Shown: piece after piece, positions 24,483 to 32,212 of the stretch
Layout of the letters: each line of letters begins with the position of its first letter
How positions within the stretch are numbered: position 1 is the stretch's first letter
From: Streptomyces luteolifulvus
GTDB lineage: Bacteria > Actinomycetota > Actinomycetes > Streptomycetales > Streptomycetaceae
Direction: 5' to 3'
Length of the DNA: 64,000 nt
Assembly (NCBI RefSeq): GCF_008806595.1
Contig: NZ_VZRB01000013.1
Span: 62,001-126,000 of the forward strand
Notes under the pieces: generated by a model
What the model was told of the DNA's origin: nothing
Database searches by the model: none
The model's input: only the letters and a program-made list of their open reading frames with translations
Translations under genes and position numbers: made by a program

Positions 24483-24721
24483 ACCTAGAGGCTAGCCCCA
24501 TTCGCGTGCAAGCACATTTTGCAAGCGGCCGTGCCCACTTGACCTGTGGTTCGAGGGCTGCAACTTATCAGCCTCGACTGCCCCGGGATGCGAAGAGACG
24601 AGTCGGGTGGAAGCATGCTGCTGTCGGCGAATGCACATCGAATTCGAAATCCGCTCGGCGACCTCGGGTAACCGGAGACCGGCGCGGTCCGGCACCAGTC
24701 CTTCTCAACAGCGGAGATCGC

Positions 24722-25348
24722 ATGGCCTACATCTTCGACACGGCACTCAACGGCCGGGGAGCCTACGCAGGCAAGGCCTATTTCTTCAGGGACGACCGGT
24801 ACGTGCGCTACGACTGGGCGCTGGATCGAGCCGATTACGGCCCGTTCTATGTGTCTGGCTGGAACCTGCCGGGGGCGTTTACGACCGGCGTGGACGCCGC
24901 ACTAAACGGGGGTGCGCAGCATCAGGGCAAGGCGTACTTTTTCCGAGGCGACAAGTATGTCACCTACGACTGGAACACGAACCAGGGCAGTGACCCGGGT
25001 CCACTTTCCCAGTGGAATCTGCCGCCGTCCTTTGCTTCCGGTATTGACACGGCGATCGACGGTCAGGGCGCCTACGCCGGAAAGGCGTACTTCTTCAAGG
25101 ACGACCAGTACGTCACTTACGACTGGGCCACAGGGCAGACGGAGGGTCCGTCGCCTCAATCCCCCTGGAGCCTGCCGGGAACCTTCCGGAGAGGCGTGCA
25201 CGCAGCCCTGAACGGCGAGGGGGCACACCAGGGCAAGGCATATTTTTTCAGAGGCCCTCAATATGTACGGCGCTACTGGTCCACGGGCGCGGTGCAGGGG
25301 CCCATCCACATCTCTGCCTGGAACCTCCGCGGTGCAATCGGGTCTTGA
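24722..25348 (+). CDS. Four-repeat hemopexin-fold protein
   Basis: This 208-residue protein is built from four repeats of about 50 residues, each with the pattern A-ALNG...GKAYFFRGD.YV.YDW, closing with a W-N-L/P segment. This is the hemopexin repeat, which folds into a four-bladed propeller. In animals it often accompanies metalloproteases or binds haem and proteins. There is no signal peptide. The gene is divergent from the cytoplasmic subtilase across a 239-bp gap, so the two may be co-regulated and the propeller may guide or be cut by the protease. The DNA is visibly less GC-biased than neighbouring core genes. Confidence 0.87.
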   Translation: MAYIFDTALNGRGAYAGKAYFFRDDRYVRYDWALDRADYGPFYVSGWNLPGAFTTGVDAALNGGAQHQGKAYFFRGDKYVTYDWNTNQGSDPGPLSQWNLPPSFASGIDTAIDGQGAYAGKAYFFKDDQYVTYDWATGQTEGPSPQSPWSLPGTFRRGVHAALNGEGAHQGKAYFFRGPQYVRRYWSTGAVQGPIHISAWNLRGAIGS

Positions 25349-25964
25349 CGGGACATCCGTCAATCGAGAGTGTCAGAGCCAGCCGCATCGTCCTTGAGTC
25401 CCACCGCCGACCAGATCGCCCCTGCGTGGGCCAGCCGCGAACGCGAACAAGCGCCCATGGCCCACACACAAGACCGGGGGCGCCCAAGCCATGCCTGTCA
25501 GGGACACAGCCCCCCAACCTAGCCACTCGACCCGCTCCCGCCGACACGGACACACGACTTCATGTAGACCACGGCAGAAGTCACCCGATAGAGGTGGCCC
25601 CCATTCTCGTTGCCGATCATGAACCTGTGATGGTGTCACCACCTTCACGAACGGAGCAACGTGGTCCCGGTTCGCGCTGCCCAAGTGGTCCCCTCAGTCC
25701 CTGTCGAAAATAGCCGCTGCATTGCGATCATTGTGGGCGGCTACGAGGCCTGGTCTCGACTTATGCTCGGCAGAACCCCGGCCGTCGAAGGGCCTCACAC
25801 CGGGTAAGGGCTTTAGCGGGTGGTTACACCGCTACCAGCGATGCGGTCGGCAGGATGAGCCCGGTACGTGAGCCATGCCCGAGTAGCGCTGGCTTGTGCC
25901 GGAACCAGACCTGAATCCACAGTCCGTCACCGGCGGCCCGGTGGAGGAGGAGGTTCATGTCGTT
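25349..25964. other. 616-bp gap with no supported gene
   Basis: Six-frame inspection shows only short frames without codon bias or ribosome-binding sites. Several short inverted repeats occur, for example around 25812-25832. It looks like eroded element DNA separating the protease module from the rest. Confidence 0.5.
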
Positions 25965-26342
25965 CTACAGGCGTTTCGTGCACTCGTCCTCGTCGATGAG
26001 CATGACGCAGCTCCCCTCCTCCTCGATCGCGACGACGATGAAGTCCTGCGGGAGCTCATGGCTTGGCACGCGCTCCCACCGGGAGATGGCCAGACCGAGG
26101 TCCTGCGCGGTCCGATTCATGCGGCCGTCGTGAGTCAGCCTGCGGCGCCACGACCCGTTGACCATCTGGTGGATGGCCATCTGCGTCATGGCCGGCGGCA
26201 GCCGCTTGCTGCACTCGCGAGGGTCAAGGGGGACGATGACCGTCCCGTCTACCGGCTCGAGGATGTCGGTGGCGAGCCCTTTGGTCAGGTCGCCGTCGGC
26301 CGCCAGCTGGTAGATGATTTCTGTCCCTGGTGTGTAGGGCAT
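25965..26342 (-). CDS. Hypothetical protein, about 125 aa
   Basis: I do not recognise this protein. From the ATG at 26342 it is 125 residues, soluble, with beta-rich ends (EIIYQLAADG, DFIVVAIEEEGSCVMLIDED) and two cysteine/acid motifs, DPRECSKRL and DEDECTKRL, that look like an internal echo. An ATG at 26384 would add 14 residues; neither start has a strong ribosome-binding site. It ends the left module of the element. Confidence 0.5.
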   Translation of the reverse strand: MPYTPGTEIIYQLAADGDLTKGLATDILEPVDGTVIVPLDPRECSKRLPPAMTQMAIHQMVNGSWRRRLTHDGRMNRTAQDLGLAISRWERVPSHELPQDFIVVAIEEEGSCVMLIDEDECTKRL

Positions 26343-26725
26343 GGGTTCGGCGTGCGGGGCTCCAGCCGTAGCCACCCGCCGCATTCACGTGCCCGATGTG
26401 GGTCTTCGCTGGCAGGACTTGTGTCGCGACTGCATGGTGGCCGCATGGAAGATTTGAACCCCGAGCGCTTCCGTCGGCACTGACCCAACTGTTACGCCTC
26501 GGCATCCCTGCTGCCTTCGGGAGGTGGGGATCTTTTTTCGTGTTTCACGTATTGCGCGTTCTGGCCAGGGTGGCGCATTGTGGTCGCCCGATCACCTCCC
26601 TGGCGTCGCCCCAGGCTCGCCTCCCCCGGGTGATGGTCGCGCCCGTGCTGCCGCGGGGCGCTGCACGCTGCCCCGGCCGCATCCCCCGTAGCGGTCGGGG
26701 CAGCGTGCTGTGCCCACCTCGCTCG
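26343..26725. other. 383-bp intergenic region with a terminator-like hairpin
   Basis: No convincing gene is present. The main feature is a stem-loop with a T-tract at 26504-26538 on the plus strand. Confidence 0.5.
26504..26538 (+). terminator. Stem-loop followed by six T residues
   Basis: A 12-position imperfect stem (several G-T pairs, one mismatch) with a TTCG loop is followed by CTTTTTT, as in a rho-independent terminator. No plus-strand gene lies directly upstream, so it may insulate the cassette or be a relic. Confidence 0.5.
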
Positions 26726-27277
26726 TCACCTGCGACGGTGCGCATCTTCTGCCGCTTCGAGAAGCAGATGCCAGGGGTACTCCTTAGGCTTGCCCTGGCC
26801 GGGCTGGTTGGGTACGAATCCGCCCTCGCCGTACAGGACGGTCACGCCCATGGCGCGCAGTTCGGCGACGCTCCGCTCGAACTGCCGGTGCTGCACGTAG
26901 GCCGCGTTCACGCATGGCATCGTCACGGTCGGGATCTGCTTGCCGATGCCTTCCGCGACGACCCCCACCACGAAGTCGTGAGTGAGGCCCAGCGCCCACG
27001 AGTTGACCGTGTTGAAAGTCGCTGGCGCCACAGCGATCACTTCCGCCGGCGGCCACACGTCCGGCTCGCCGGGCATCTTGTACTCGCTGCGCACCGGGTG
27101 ACCGGTCAGCCGCTCCAGCTCGGCCAGCTGGGGTGCGAGCCAGCGTGCGGCAGTCGGGGTGAGGCCGAGGCACACGTCGAAGCCACGGGCGTGGGCATCG
27201 TGGATCACGTTCGCGACGTCGAAGACGGGTGGGGCTGCCGAGCCGAACAGGTAGAGCACACGGTCAGTTGTCGTCAT
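26726..27277 (-). CDS. Flavoprotein of the HFCD/PPC-decarboxylase fold
   Basis: This 183-residue Rossmann-like protein resembles the FMN-binding family of EpiD/MrsD peptidyl-cysteine decarboxylases and phosphopantothenoylcysteine decarboxylase. APATFNT (84-90) corresponds to the family PASANT loop, and VTMPCVNAAYV to the PAMN substrate-clamp region. The catalytic histidine normally found in an H-[IV]-x-L motif just before is not seen; EPDVWPPAEV stands in its place, so decarboxylation is doubtful. It is divergent from the XRE-TPR gene, with a hairpin in the 90-bp gap. Confidence 0.75.
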   Translation of the reverse strand: MTTTDRVLYLFGSAAPPVFDVANVIHDAHARGFDVCLGLTPTAARWLAPQLAELERLTGHPVRSEYKMPGEPDVWPPAEVIAVAPATFNTVNSWALGLTHDFVVGVVAEGIGKQIPTVTMPCVNAAYVQHRQFERSVAELRAMGVTVLYGEGGFVPNQPGQGKPKEYPWHLLLEAAEDAHRRR

Positions 27278-27299
27278 GCGCATATACGACCACATGCAA

Positions 27300-27330
27300 C
27301 CGCCCCCGCTCTGAGGAGAGTCGGGGGCGG
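27300..27330. promoter_or_regulatory. Hairpin/operator between divergent flavoprotein and XRE genes
   Basis: Perfect 9-bp arms CCGCCCCCG and CGGGGGCGG enclose a 13-nt segment that itself pairs CTCT with AGAG. It sits where both promoters must overlap, making it a candidate site for the XRE protein. Confidence 0.5.
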
Positions 27331-27367
27331 GTACTGTTCCAAGTGGCTGCTCAGAACGGAGACCAGT

Positions 27368-28552
27368 ATGCCCACACTGGACGACAACCACACGGGCGCC
27401 CGCATCAAGGAACAGCGCAGACTGTCCAGGCTCACGCAACGCCAGCTGGCCGACCTGCTGCCTTACTCGTACAGCTTGCTCAACCAGGTGGAGTGTGGTG
27501 CCCGTCCGGCGACGGCGGACTTTGTGGCTGCGTGCGCGAAGGCCCTCAACGTTGACGTCACGGTGCTGACCGGGCAGCCGTACGTGTCCGAATTGCAGCG
27601 CGACCGCCTCGCCGAACTGGTGCGGCCGATCCGTGAAGCCCTGGACCTGTACGACCTCGGCCCCAACCCGGATCTCACCGTGCGGACGGCAGAAAAGCTC
27701 ATCGCGGGCGCGGACCAGCTGTGCGCAGACGTCCGGGCGACGCACCTGCGGACCGCGGCGCGGAAGCTGCCGGGCCTGATGGCGGAACTCACTCACTCCG
27801 CGTGGTCGACGCCTTCCACCACTCTGTGGCAGGCGCTCGCCTCGACCTACCGGACCGCACACGACATCAGTGTGAAGCTCGGCTACTACGACCTGTCCGC
27901 CGTCGCCCTGGACCGCATGGCGTGGGCAGCGGAACGCGCCTCCGATCCGTGCCTCGGCGCAGTACGGCAGTACATGCGGGCGCTGGTGTACTTCCGGGAA
28001 GGCGAGTACCGGATCGGGCAGCGGCTCGTCGCCTCCGGCCACGGCATCGTGGGCCAGGCCGCGGAGACCCGCGAGGCCCTGGCCGTGGCAGGGCAACTCC
28101 ACCTCGGAGCGTCGGTGATCTGCGCGCGCGCCGAGGACAAGACCGCGGTGAACCTGCACATCGGGGAGGCGCGCCGGATCGCGAAACGGATCGGCGACGC
28201 CTCCGACGTGCACTGGCTGAGCTTCGGCCCGGCCAACGTCGCCCTGCACAAGATGTCCGCCGCCGTCGAGATGCGCCAGTACGACGACGCACTGAAGCAA
28301 GCCCGACGGATGAAGCTCCCGTCGCGACTGGCTACGTCGCGCCGGGCGCACTTCCTGATTGACCAAGCGCGCACCGAGATGGAGACCGGCCACACCGAGA
28401 AGGCACTGGAGCATCTCGTCGAGGCCCGCAAAATCGCGCCGGAGCAGACCCGCTACCACCCAGCTGCCCGCGAGACGATCACCGGACTGGTGCACCAGGC
28501 TCGACGCACGCCGGACACGCTCAACCACATGGCGGCCTGGGTCGGCCTGTAG
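27368..28552 (+). CDS. XRE-family regulator with TPR-like C-terminal domain
   Basis: This 394-residue protein has an N-terminal XRE helix-turn-helix (about 10-62: RIKEQRRLSRLTQRQLADLL, then YSLLNQVECGARP) and a long all-helical C-terminal region with TPR-like pairs. Such regulators in Streptomyces often control a neighbouring gene in response to a peptide or small ligand bound by the helical domain. The ATG at 27368 follows GGAG; the longer upstream open frame runs antisense through the flavoprotein gene and is rejected. A hairpin follows its stop. It most likely controls the flavoprotein and the downstream cassette. Confidence 0.86.
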   Translation: MPTLDDNHTGARIKEQRRLSRLTQRQLADLLPYSYSLLNQVECGARPATADFVAACAKALNVDVTVLTGQPYVSELQRDRLAELVRPIREALDLYDLGPNPDLTVRTAEKLIAGADQLCADVRATHLRTAARKLPGLMAELTHSAWSTPSTTLWQALASTYRTAHDISVKLGYYDLSAVALDRMAWAAERASDPCLGAVRQYMRALVYFREGEYRIGQRLVASGHGIVGQAAETREALAVAGQLHLGASVICARAEDKTAVNLHIGEARRIAKRIGDASDVHWLSFGPANVALHKMSAAVEMRQYDDALKQARRMKLPSRLATSRRAHFLIDQARTEMETGHTEKALEHLVEARKIAPEQTRYHPAARETITGLVHQARRTPDTLNHMAAWVGL

Positions 28553-28563
28553 CTCATGCTCAC

Positions 28564-28587
28564 AACGCTCACAAAACTGTGAGCGTT
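28564..28587 (+). terminator. Perfect 10-bp hairpin after the XRE gene
   Basis: AACGCTCACA and TGTGAGCGTT flank an AAAC loop 12 bp past the stop codon. It may terminate the regulator transcript. CTCACA also recurs nearby (28559-28564 and 28615-28620), so an operator role is possible too. Confidence 0.5.
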
Positions 28588-28650
28588 CCCCTCTTCTCGC
28601 AGCGTCACGCTGTTCTCACACCTGGTCAACGACGAGGCAGGGACAGCGCG

Positions 28651-28791
28651 ATGACGCATGCTCGGACCGTTCCGAACAGCATCAGCCTGCACAACCTCGC
28701 GGCCTGCCGCCGTCGCCGCAGGATGCGCCCCGGCAGCCGCGCGAACGACTCCGGGGCCGGCCAACGCTGCGAAGGAGCGCCGACACCATGA
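28651..28791 (+). CDS. Small coupled ORF, 46 aa
   Basis: This 46-codon frame has GC-rich third positions and a weak AGGGA upstream, and its TGA overlaps the ATG of the next gene (ATGA). The peptide has an Arg cluster and two Cys. Overlap plus codon bias argue for translation, but no homology is recognised; it could be a coupling leader peptide or a modified-peptide precursor. Confidence 0.4.
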   Translation: MTHARTVPNSISLHNLAACRRRRRMRPGSRANDSGAGQRCEGAPTP

Positions 28792-29369
28792 AACCTACAG
28801 CGCAACTGGGAACCGCGGCACTGCGGCCCATCGAGCCAGAGCCGGGAACGCTGGTGCATTCGAGCGCCGACCGGAGACTCGCCGCCGAACACTGGCTCCT
28901 GTCCAGCCTCGCCGAGCCGGGGCGCGGCCGCCAGGAGTGGAACACGCAGGGTGTGGTCATGCTGCCCCTGGGCACCCTGTTCTCTGCGATCCGGCTACCC
29001 GGACGGCTTGTGCTCGCCGTGACCGGCGCACACTCCCTGCCCTCCCGGGAGATCGACGCCACGCTCAACGACGCCCTGGGCGGCGGCCCCGTCATCTGCG
29101 ACCCTCGCCACCAGCGCTACTACGTCCTCGTGCCGGCGAGCGTGCCCACGTCTTGGCGTGCGGCGGTTGACGACTGGCGCGTCATGGACGTCGATGCCCT
29201 GGGCCGAGGAACCGTTCTCGGCGTACCCAGGCTCACCAGGCAGGAACCGCACGCCCTCGCCTCGTACTGGTCGGTGCCCATGGAGTCGATGGGCGAGCTG
29301 TGCACACCACTGACTGTGGCCCGGTTCATCGGGGCCGGCAGGCATCTGATGGCGGAAGAGCAGCAGTAG
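28788..29369 (+). CDS. Conserved Streptomyces hypothetical protein, 193 aa
   Basis: This is a soluble 193-residue protein with a recognisable but unnamed Streptomyces pattern: a helical start (AEHWLLSSLAE), GVVMLPLGTLFSAIRLP, a stretch GGPVICDPRHQRYYVLVP, and a tail YWSVPMESMGELC. The central block is faintly reminiscent of the N-terminal part of bifunctional primase/polymerase proteins, but no catalytic motif is visible, so I do not assign it. GAAGGAG precedes the ATG. It lies between the XRE gene and the radical SAM operon. Confidence 0.7.
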   Translation: MKPTAQLGTAALRPIEPEPGTLVHSSADRRLAAEHWLLSSLAEPGRGRQEWNTQGVVMLPLGTLFSAIRLPGRLVLAVTGAHSLPSREIDATLNDALGGGPVICDPRHQRYYVLVPASVPTSWRAAVDDWRVMDVDALGRGTVLGVPRLTRQEPHALASYWSVPMESMGELCTPLTVARFIGAGRHLMAEEQQ

Positions 29370-29502
29370 CGCCGGTCCTCGCCCTGGTGCTCGTGAGGAA
29401 ACCGAACTGACGCGCCCCCATGGCGACCGCAGGGTCAGGGGCGCGCCTCGAACTCCCTCCGGCCGGGAACAGGAAGGACTGGCCGCAGGGTCCACAGACG
29501 CT

Positions 29503-29538
29503 CGTCCCGCCGGAGGAACGGAAGCCTCCGGCGGGACG
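29503..29538 (+). promoter_or_regulatory. Perfect 14-bp hairpin in the leader of the radical SAM operon
   Basis: CGTCCCGCCGGAGG pairs exactly with CCTCCGGCGGGACG across an 8-nt loop. A second GC-rich hairpin follows (about 29553-29598, arms CCCGCCCC and GGGGCGGG). Both lie in the 288-bp gap before the radical SAM gene, so they may terminate upstream transcription or attenuate the operon. Confidence 0.6.
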
Positions 29539-29657
29539 GGTCGCTAAGACTCCCGCCCCGGGCCCCAGCCCTGGACAGGTCGAGCCCTGGGGCGGGTCTG
29601 CGTCTCCTAGGCCGTACGGCTGCGGAGCGCATTCCACTTCGATCCGTGGAGGTCCGT

Positions 29658-30767
29658 ATGACCGCGCGACTGATCATCACCGACGAACAAGCCGCGTCCT
29701 GTTACTTCCGCACGACCGTCGAATCAGGACGCCGCAAAGCGCTCGTACAGGTCGACGAGCGATGCAACCTGAAGTGCGGGCACTGCTTCGTCAACGCGAC
29801 CCGGCGTGGCACGTACATGACCCTAGAGCAGATCACAGACCGGGTGATCCCGCAGCTCGTTGAGGCGCGCGTCGACCGCGTGACGCTGACCGGCGGCGAC
29901 CCCTTCATGCACCCCGACATGATCGAGGTCGTACGTCGCTTCCGCGCGGCCGGCATGAGCATCGGCCTGTGCACGAACGCGACGCTCACGTCCGACGAGC
30001 AGATCGCCGAGCTGGTGGAGATCGGGGATGTCCACGTCAACGTGTCCCTCGACGGCTTCGCCTGCGAAAGCCACGGCAAGTTCCGAGGGGACCCGGAGTC
30101 GTTCTACGTGACCGTGGACACGGTGAAGAAGTTCGCCGCTGCGGGTCTGTTGCAGGGCCTGCTGTGCACGCCGAACAACCTCGCCGACGACGAGGAGTAC
30201 GCGGAGCTGTGTGCGTTCGCCAAGGAGCACGGCGCGAGGTACGTGCTGATGAACCCGCTCGGCGAGATGGGGCGCGGCCAGCGGTCGGCGAAGAAGCTGC
30301 GCCGTCCTGACGACCACATGCGGCACATCCGGGACCTGACGATGCCGTTCGTCGACGAGGGCCTGGACATGGTCCACATCCGGTTCCCCAACGACGGCAA
30401 GCCGCTCAGCGGTTGCGAGGCGGGCACGATCATCTACGTGTTTACGCAGGGCGAGGTGGCAGTCTGCCCGTACCTCGTGTTCGCCGCCAGGACCAGGGCC
30501 AGCAAGCATCCCGACACGGACTTCATCGTCGGCAACGTGTGGGAGCACGACGACATCGCGGCCCGTCTGGACGCGTACCGCTTCCACGAGCGGTGGGATC
30601 TCGGCGCCAACGACACGTGCGGCGGCTGCTCGATGTCCTCCGAGTGCGGGAAGGGCTGCCCGGCCGCCGTCGTCGCGGCCGGATACCGCATCGGAGCCGT
30701 CGACAGCGAACAGTGCCCCGTCGTGCCCCGCCAGACGCGTGTCCTGCCCGTGGTCGGTGTCTCGTGA
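29658..30767 (+). CDS. Radical SAM enzyme with SPASM-like C-terminal cysteines
   Basis: This 369-residue enzyme cleaves S-adenosylmethionine with a 4Fe-4S cluster bound by Cys36, Cys40 and Cys43 (CNLKCGHC). TLTGGDP is the glycine-rich SAM motif. The C-terminal part carries further cysteines (CEAG, AVCPYL, then CGGCSMSSECGKGC), the pattern of a SPASM/twitch domain with auxiliary clusters, as in peptide-modifying enzymes. GGAGG sits 5 bases before the ATG at 29658. Its TGA overlaps the GTG of the kinase gene, so both are translationally coupled. The substrate is unknown: peptide by domain logic, nucleotide by neighbours. Confidence 0.85.
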   Translation: MTARLIITDEQAASCYFRTTVESGRRKALVQVDERCNLKCGHCFVNATRRGTYMTLEQITDRVIPQLVEARVDRVTLTGGDPFMHPDMIEVVRRFRAAGMSIGLCTNATLTSDEQIAELVEIGDVHVNVSLDGFACESHGKFRGDPESFYVTVDTVKKFAAAGLLQGLLCTPNNLADDEEYAELCAFAKEHGARYVLMNPLGEMGRGQRSAKKLRRPDDHMRHIRDLTMPFVDEGLDMVHIRFPNDGKPLSGCEAGTIIYVFTQGEVAVCPYLVFAARTRASKHPDTDFIVGNVWEHDDIAARLDAYRFHERWDLGANDTCGGCSMSSECGKGCPAAVVAAGYRIGAVDSEQCPVVPRQTRVLPVVGVS

Positions 30768-31501
30768 CCGGCGGGCTGTTCGTCACCCTCGACGGCCCCG
30801 GCGGCGTCGGCAAGTCCACGCTCACTGGAGCCCTCGCCGCCGTCCTCCGGGAATCCGGTCTCGTGGTGCATGAGACGCGCGAGCCGACCGACGCGCCGTT
30901 AGGGAACCTGGCGCGCCACGGCACCGACACCTATCGGGGCCGGACCATGGCGCACCTCATCGCCGCCGACCGGTACCAGCACCTGGAGACGGAGATCAGG
31001 CCGGCGCTCGCCCGTGGCGAGATCGTCGTCTGTGACCGGTACATCGCCTCGTCGCTAGTGCTTCAGGTCATGGACGGCCTGGACCGTGACCTCGTGTGGC
31101 AGCTCAACGAGTCGGCCGACCTCCCCGACCTGGCGGTGTTCGTCACCGGTCACCCGGACGTGATCGCGGACCGGCTCACGGCCCGCGGCGCCCACAGTCG
31201 GTACGAGCGGCAGCCCGGAAGTACCCGAGTCGAGTACGGGCTGTTCGCCGATGCCGCTACGTTCCTCACTGACCGCGGCGTGAACGTCCTGGAGCTGGAC
31301 GCCACCGCCACCGACCCGGAAACACTCGCGCGCATCGTCGCGGGCGAGGTCCTCGCACTGCGGAGCAGGAAGCCTCATGACGCTGGAAGTGCTGACGTTC
31401 AACCTCAACAACCCGTCCAGGGAGCGGGCGGAGCGGCAGCTCTCGTATCTGGCGTCCCGGCCGGAACACGTCTTGGTGCTGACGGAGACGGCACCGAGTG
31501 A
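30764..31501 (+). CDS. dTMP-kinase-like P-loop nucleotide kinase with a TTA codon
   Basis: This 245-residue kinase has a P-loop DGPGGVGKST (10-19), TREPTD (38-43) and the CDRY motif of the thymidylate kinase family. It presumably phosphorylates a nucleoside monophosphate. The start GTG overlaps the radical SAM stop (GTGA). Codon 46 is TTA (30899-30901), which makes expression bldA-dependent. The last 40 or so codons overlap the start of the next gene by 125 bp and read like its shadow, so the functional domain probably ends near residue 205. It is a second, specialised enzyme rather than the housekeeping Tmk. Confidence 0.8.
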   Translation: MTGGLFVTLDGPGGVGKSTLTGALAAVLRESGLVVHETREPTDAPLGNLARHGTDTYRGRTMAHLIAADRYQHLETEIRPALARGEIVVCDRYIASSLVLQVMDGLDRDLVWQLNESADLPDLAVFVTGHPDVIADRLTARGAHSRYERQPGSTRVEYGLFADAATFLTDRGVNVLELDATATDPETLARIVAGEVLALRSRKPHDAGSADVQPQQPVQGAGGAAALVSGVPAGTRLGADGDGTE

Positions 31502-32174
31502 GGGCTGCGAGTTCCTGGCCGCCCAGTTCTGGACTGCCGGGTACCACGTCACTTTCCCCCGGCCGGAGCGCGGAGAGCGCGGTGTGATGATCGTAAGCCG
31601 TGTGCCCATTGAGGGCTCCGGTGTTCGCTTCGGCTACCTGCCGCACCGCGCCGTCTCGGTGACTGTCGCGACCGAGGCCGGGCCGCTCGACATCATCGGC
31701 CTCTACGTCCCCTCCCGGGACGCGACGGAGGCGAAGACGGAGCGCAAACGCCAGTTCCTCCAGGAGGCCGAGCGGGTGATCCCGCGCGGCACGACGGGGG
31801 CCCGGCTCATCATCGGGGACTTCAACATCCTGGAGCCGAAGCACGAGCCGCGGTATCCGTTCTTCAAGCCGTTCGAGTACGCCTTCTACGAGGGGCTGGA
31901 GGAGGCCGGATACGTCGACGCGTTCCGGCACCTGGCCCCGACGGCTACCGAATACTCGTGGGTCGGTCGCACCGGGGACGGCTACCGGTACGACCACGCC
32001 CACGTCTCCGTCGGCTTGGCCGGCGCGGTGCGCGGGTGCCTCTACCTCCACGAGCCCCGCACCCGTACGGACAGGCTCACCGATCACTCCACACTCGCCG
32101 TGCAGCTCGATGTGACGCCCGTTGAGCAGCTACCGGTGGGCAACCCCACGGGCACGGCTGGCGCCCTCTTCTGA
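31377..32174 (+). CDS. Endonuclease/exonuclease/phosphatase-fold (EEP) protein
   Basis: This 265-residue metal-dependent phosphoesterase fold has TFNLNN at the N-terminal strand, LTET with the metal-binding Glu, GDFNILEP and a terminal SDH-like motif (TDHSTLAVQLD). Family members hydrolyse phosphodiesters in nucleic acids, lipids or nucleotides. It overlaps the kinase gene by 125 bp in another frame; the ATG at 31377 is needed to keep the first strand and follows AGGA. No signal peptide. Its company with a kinase and a MazG protein suggests a small nucleotide substrate. Confidence 0.82.
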   Translation: MTLEVLTFNLNNPSRERAERQLSYLASRPEHVLVLTETAPSEGCEFLAAQFWTAGYHVTFPRPERGERGVMIVSRVPIEGSGVRFGYLPHRAVSVTVATEAGPLDIIGLYVPSRDATEAKTERKRQFLQEAERVIPRGTTGARLIIGDFNILEPKHEPRYPFFKPFEYAFYEGLEEAGYVDAFRHLAPTATEYSWVGRTGDGYRYDHAHVSVGLAGAVRGCLYLHEPRTRTDRLTDHSTLAVQLDVTPVEQLPVGNPTGTAGALF

Positions 32175-32212
32175 CCCGACCACCGCACGTACACCCCCCT
32201 TTGGAGAACCTG

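Noticed and set aside
26430..26510. A tRNA T-loop-like string (GGTTCAAATC on the minus strand) near 26460.
   Set aside because: The neighbouring stems do not pair and no acceptor or anticodon arm can be drawn; it is a chance match.
26396..27367. A 718-codon open frame starting at 26396 as a longer XRE protein.
   Set aside because: The first 324 codons run antisense to the flavoprotein and lack domain sense; the HTH begins right after the ATG at 27368 with its own ribosome-binding site.
29658..31501. Radical SAM next to a thymidylate-kinase-like gene resembles the viperin-CMPK2 pair.
   Set aside because: The radical SAM protein has SPASM-like C-terminal cysteines and the motif CNLKCGHC, unlike the viperin pattern as I know it. 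Order is suggestive but the family does not fit.
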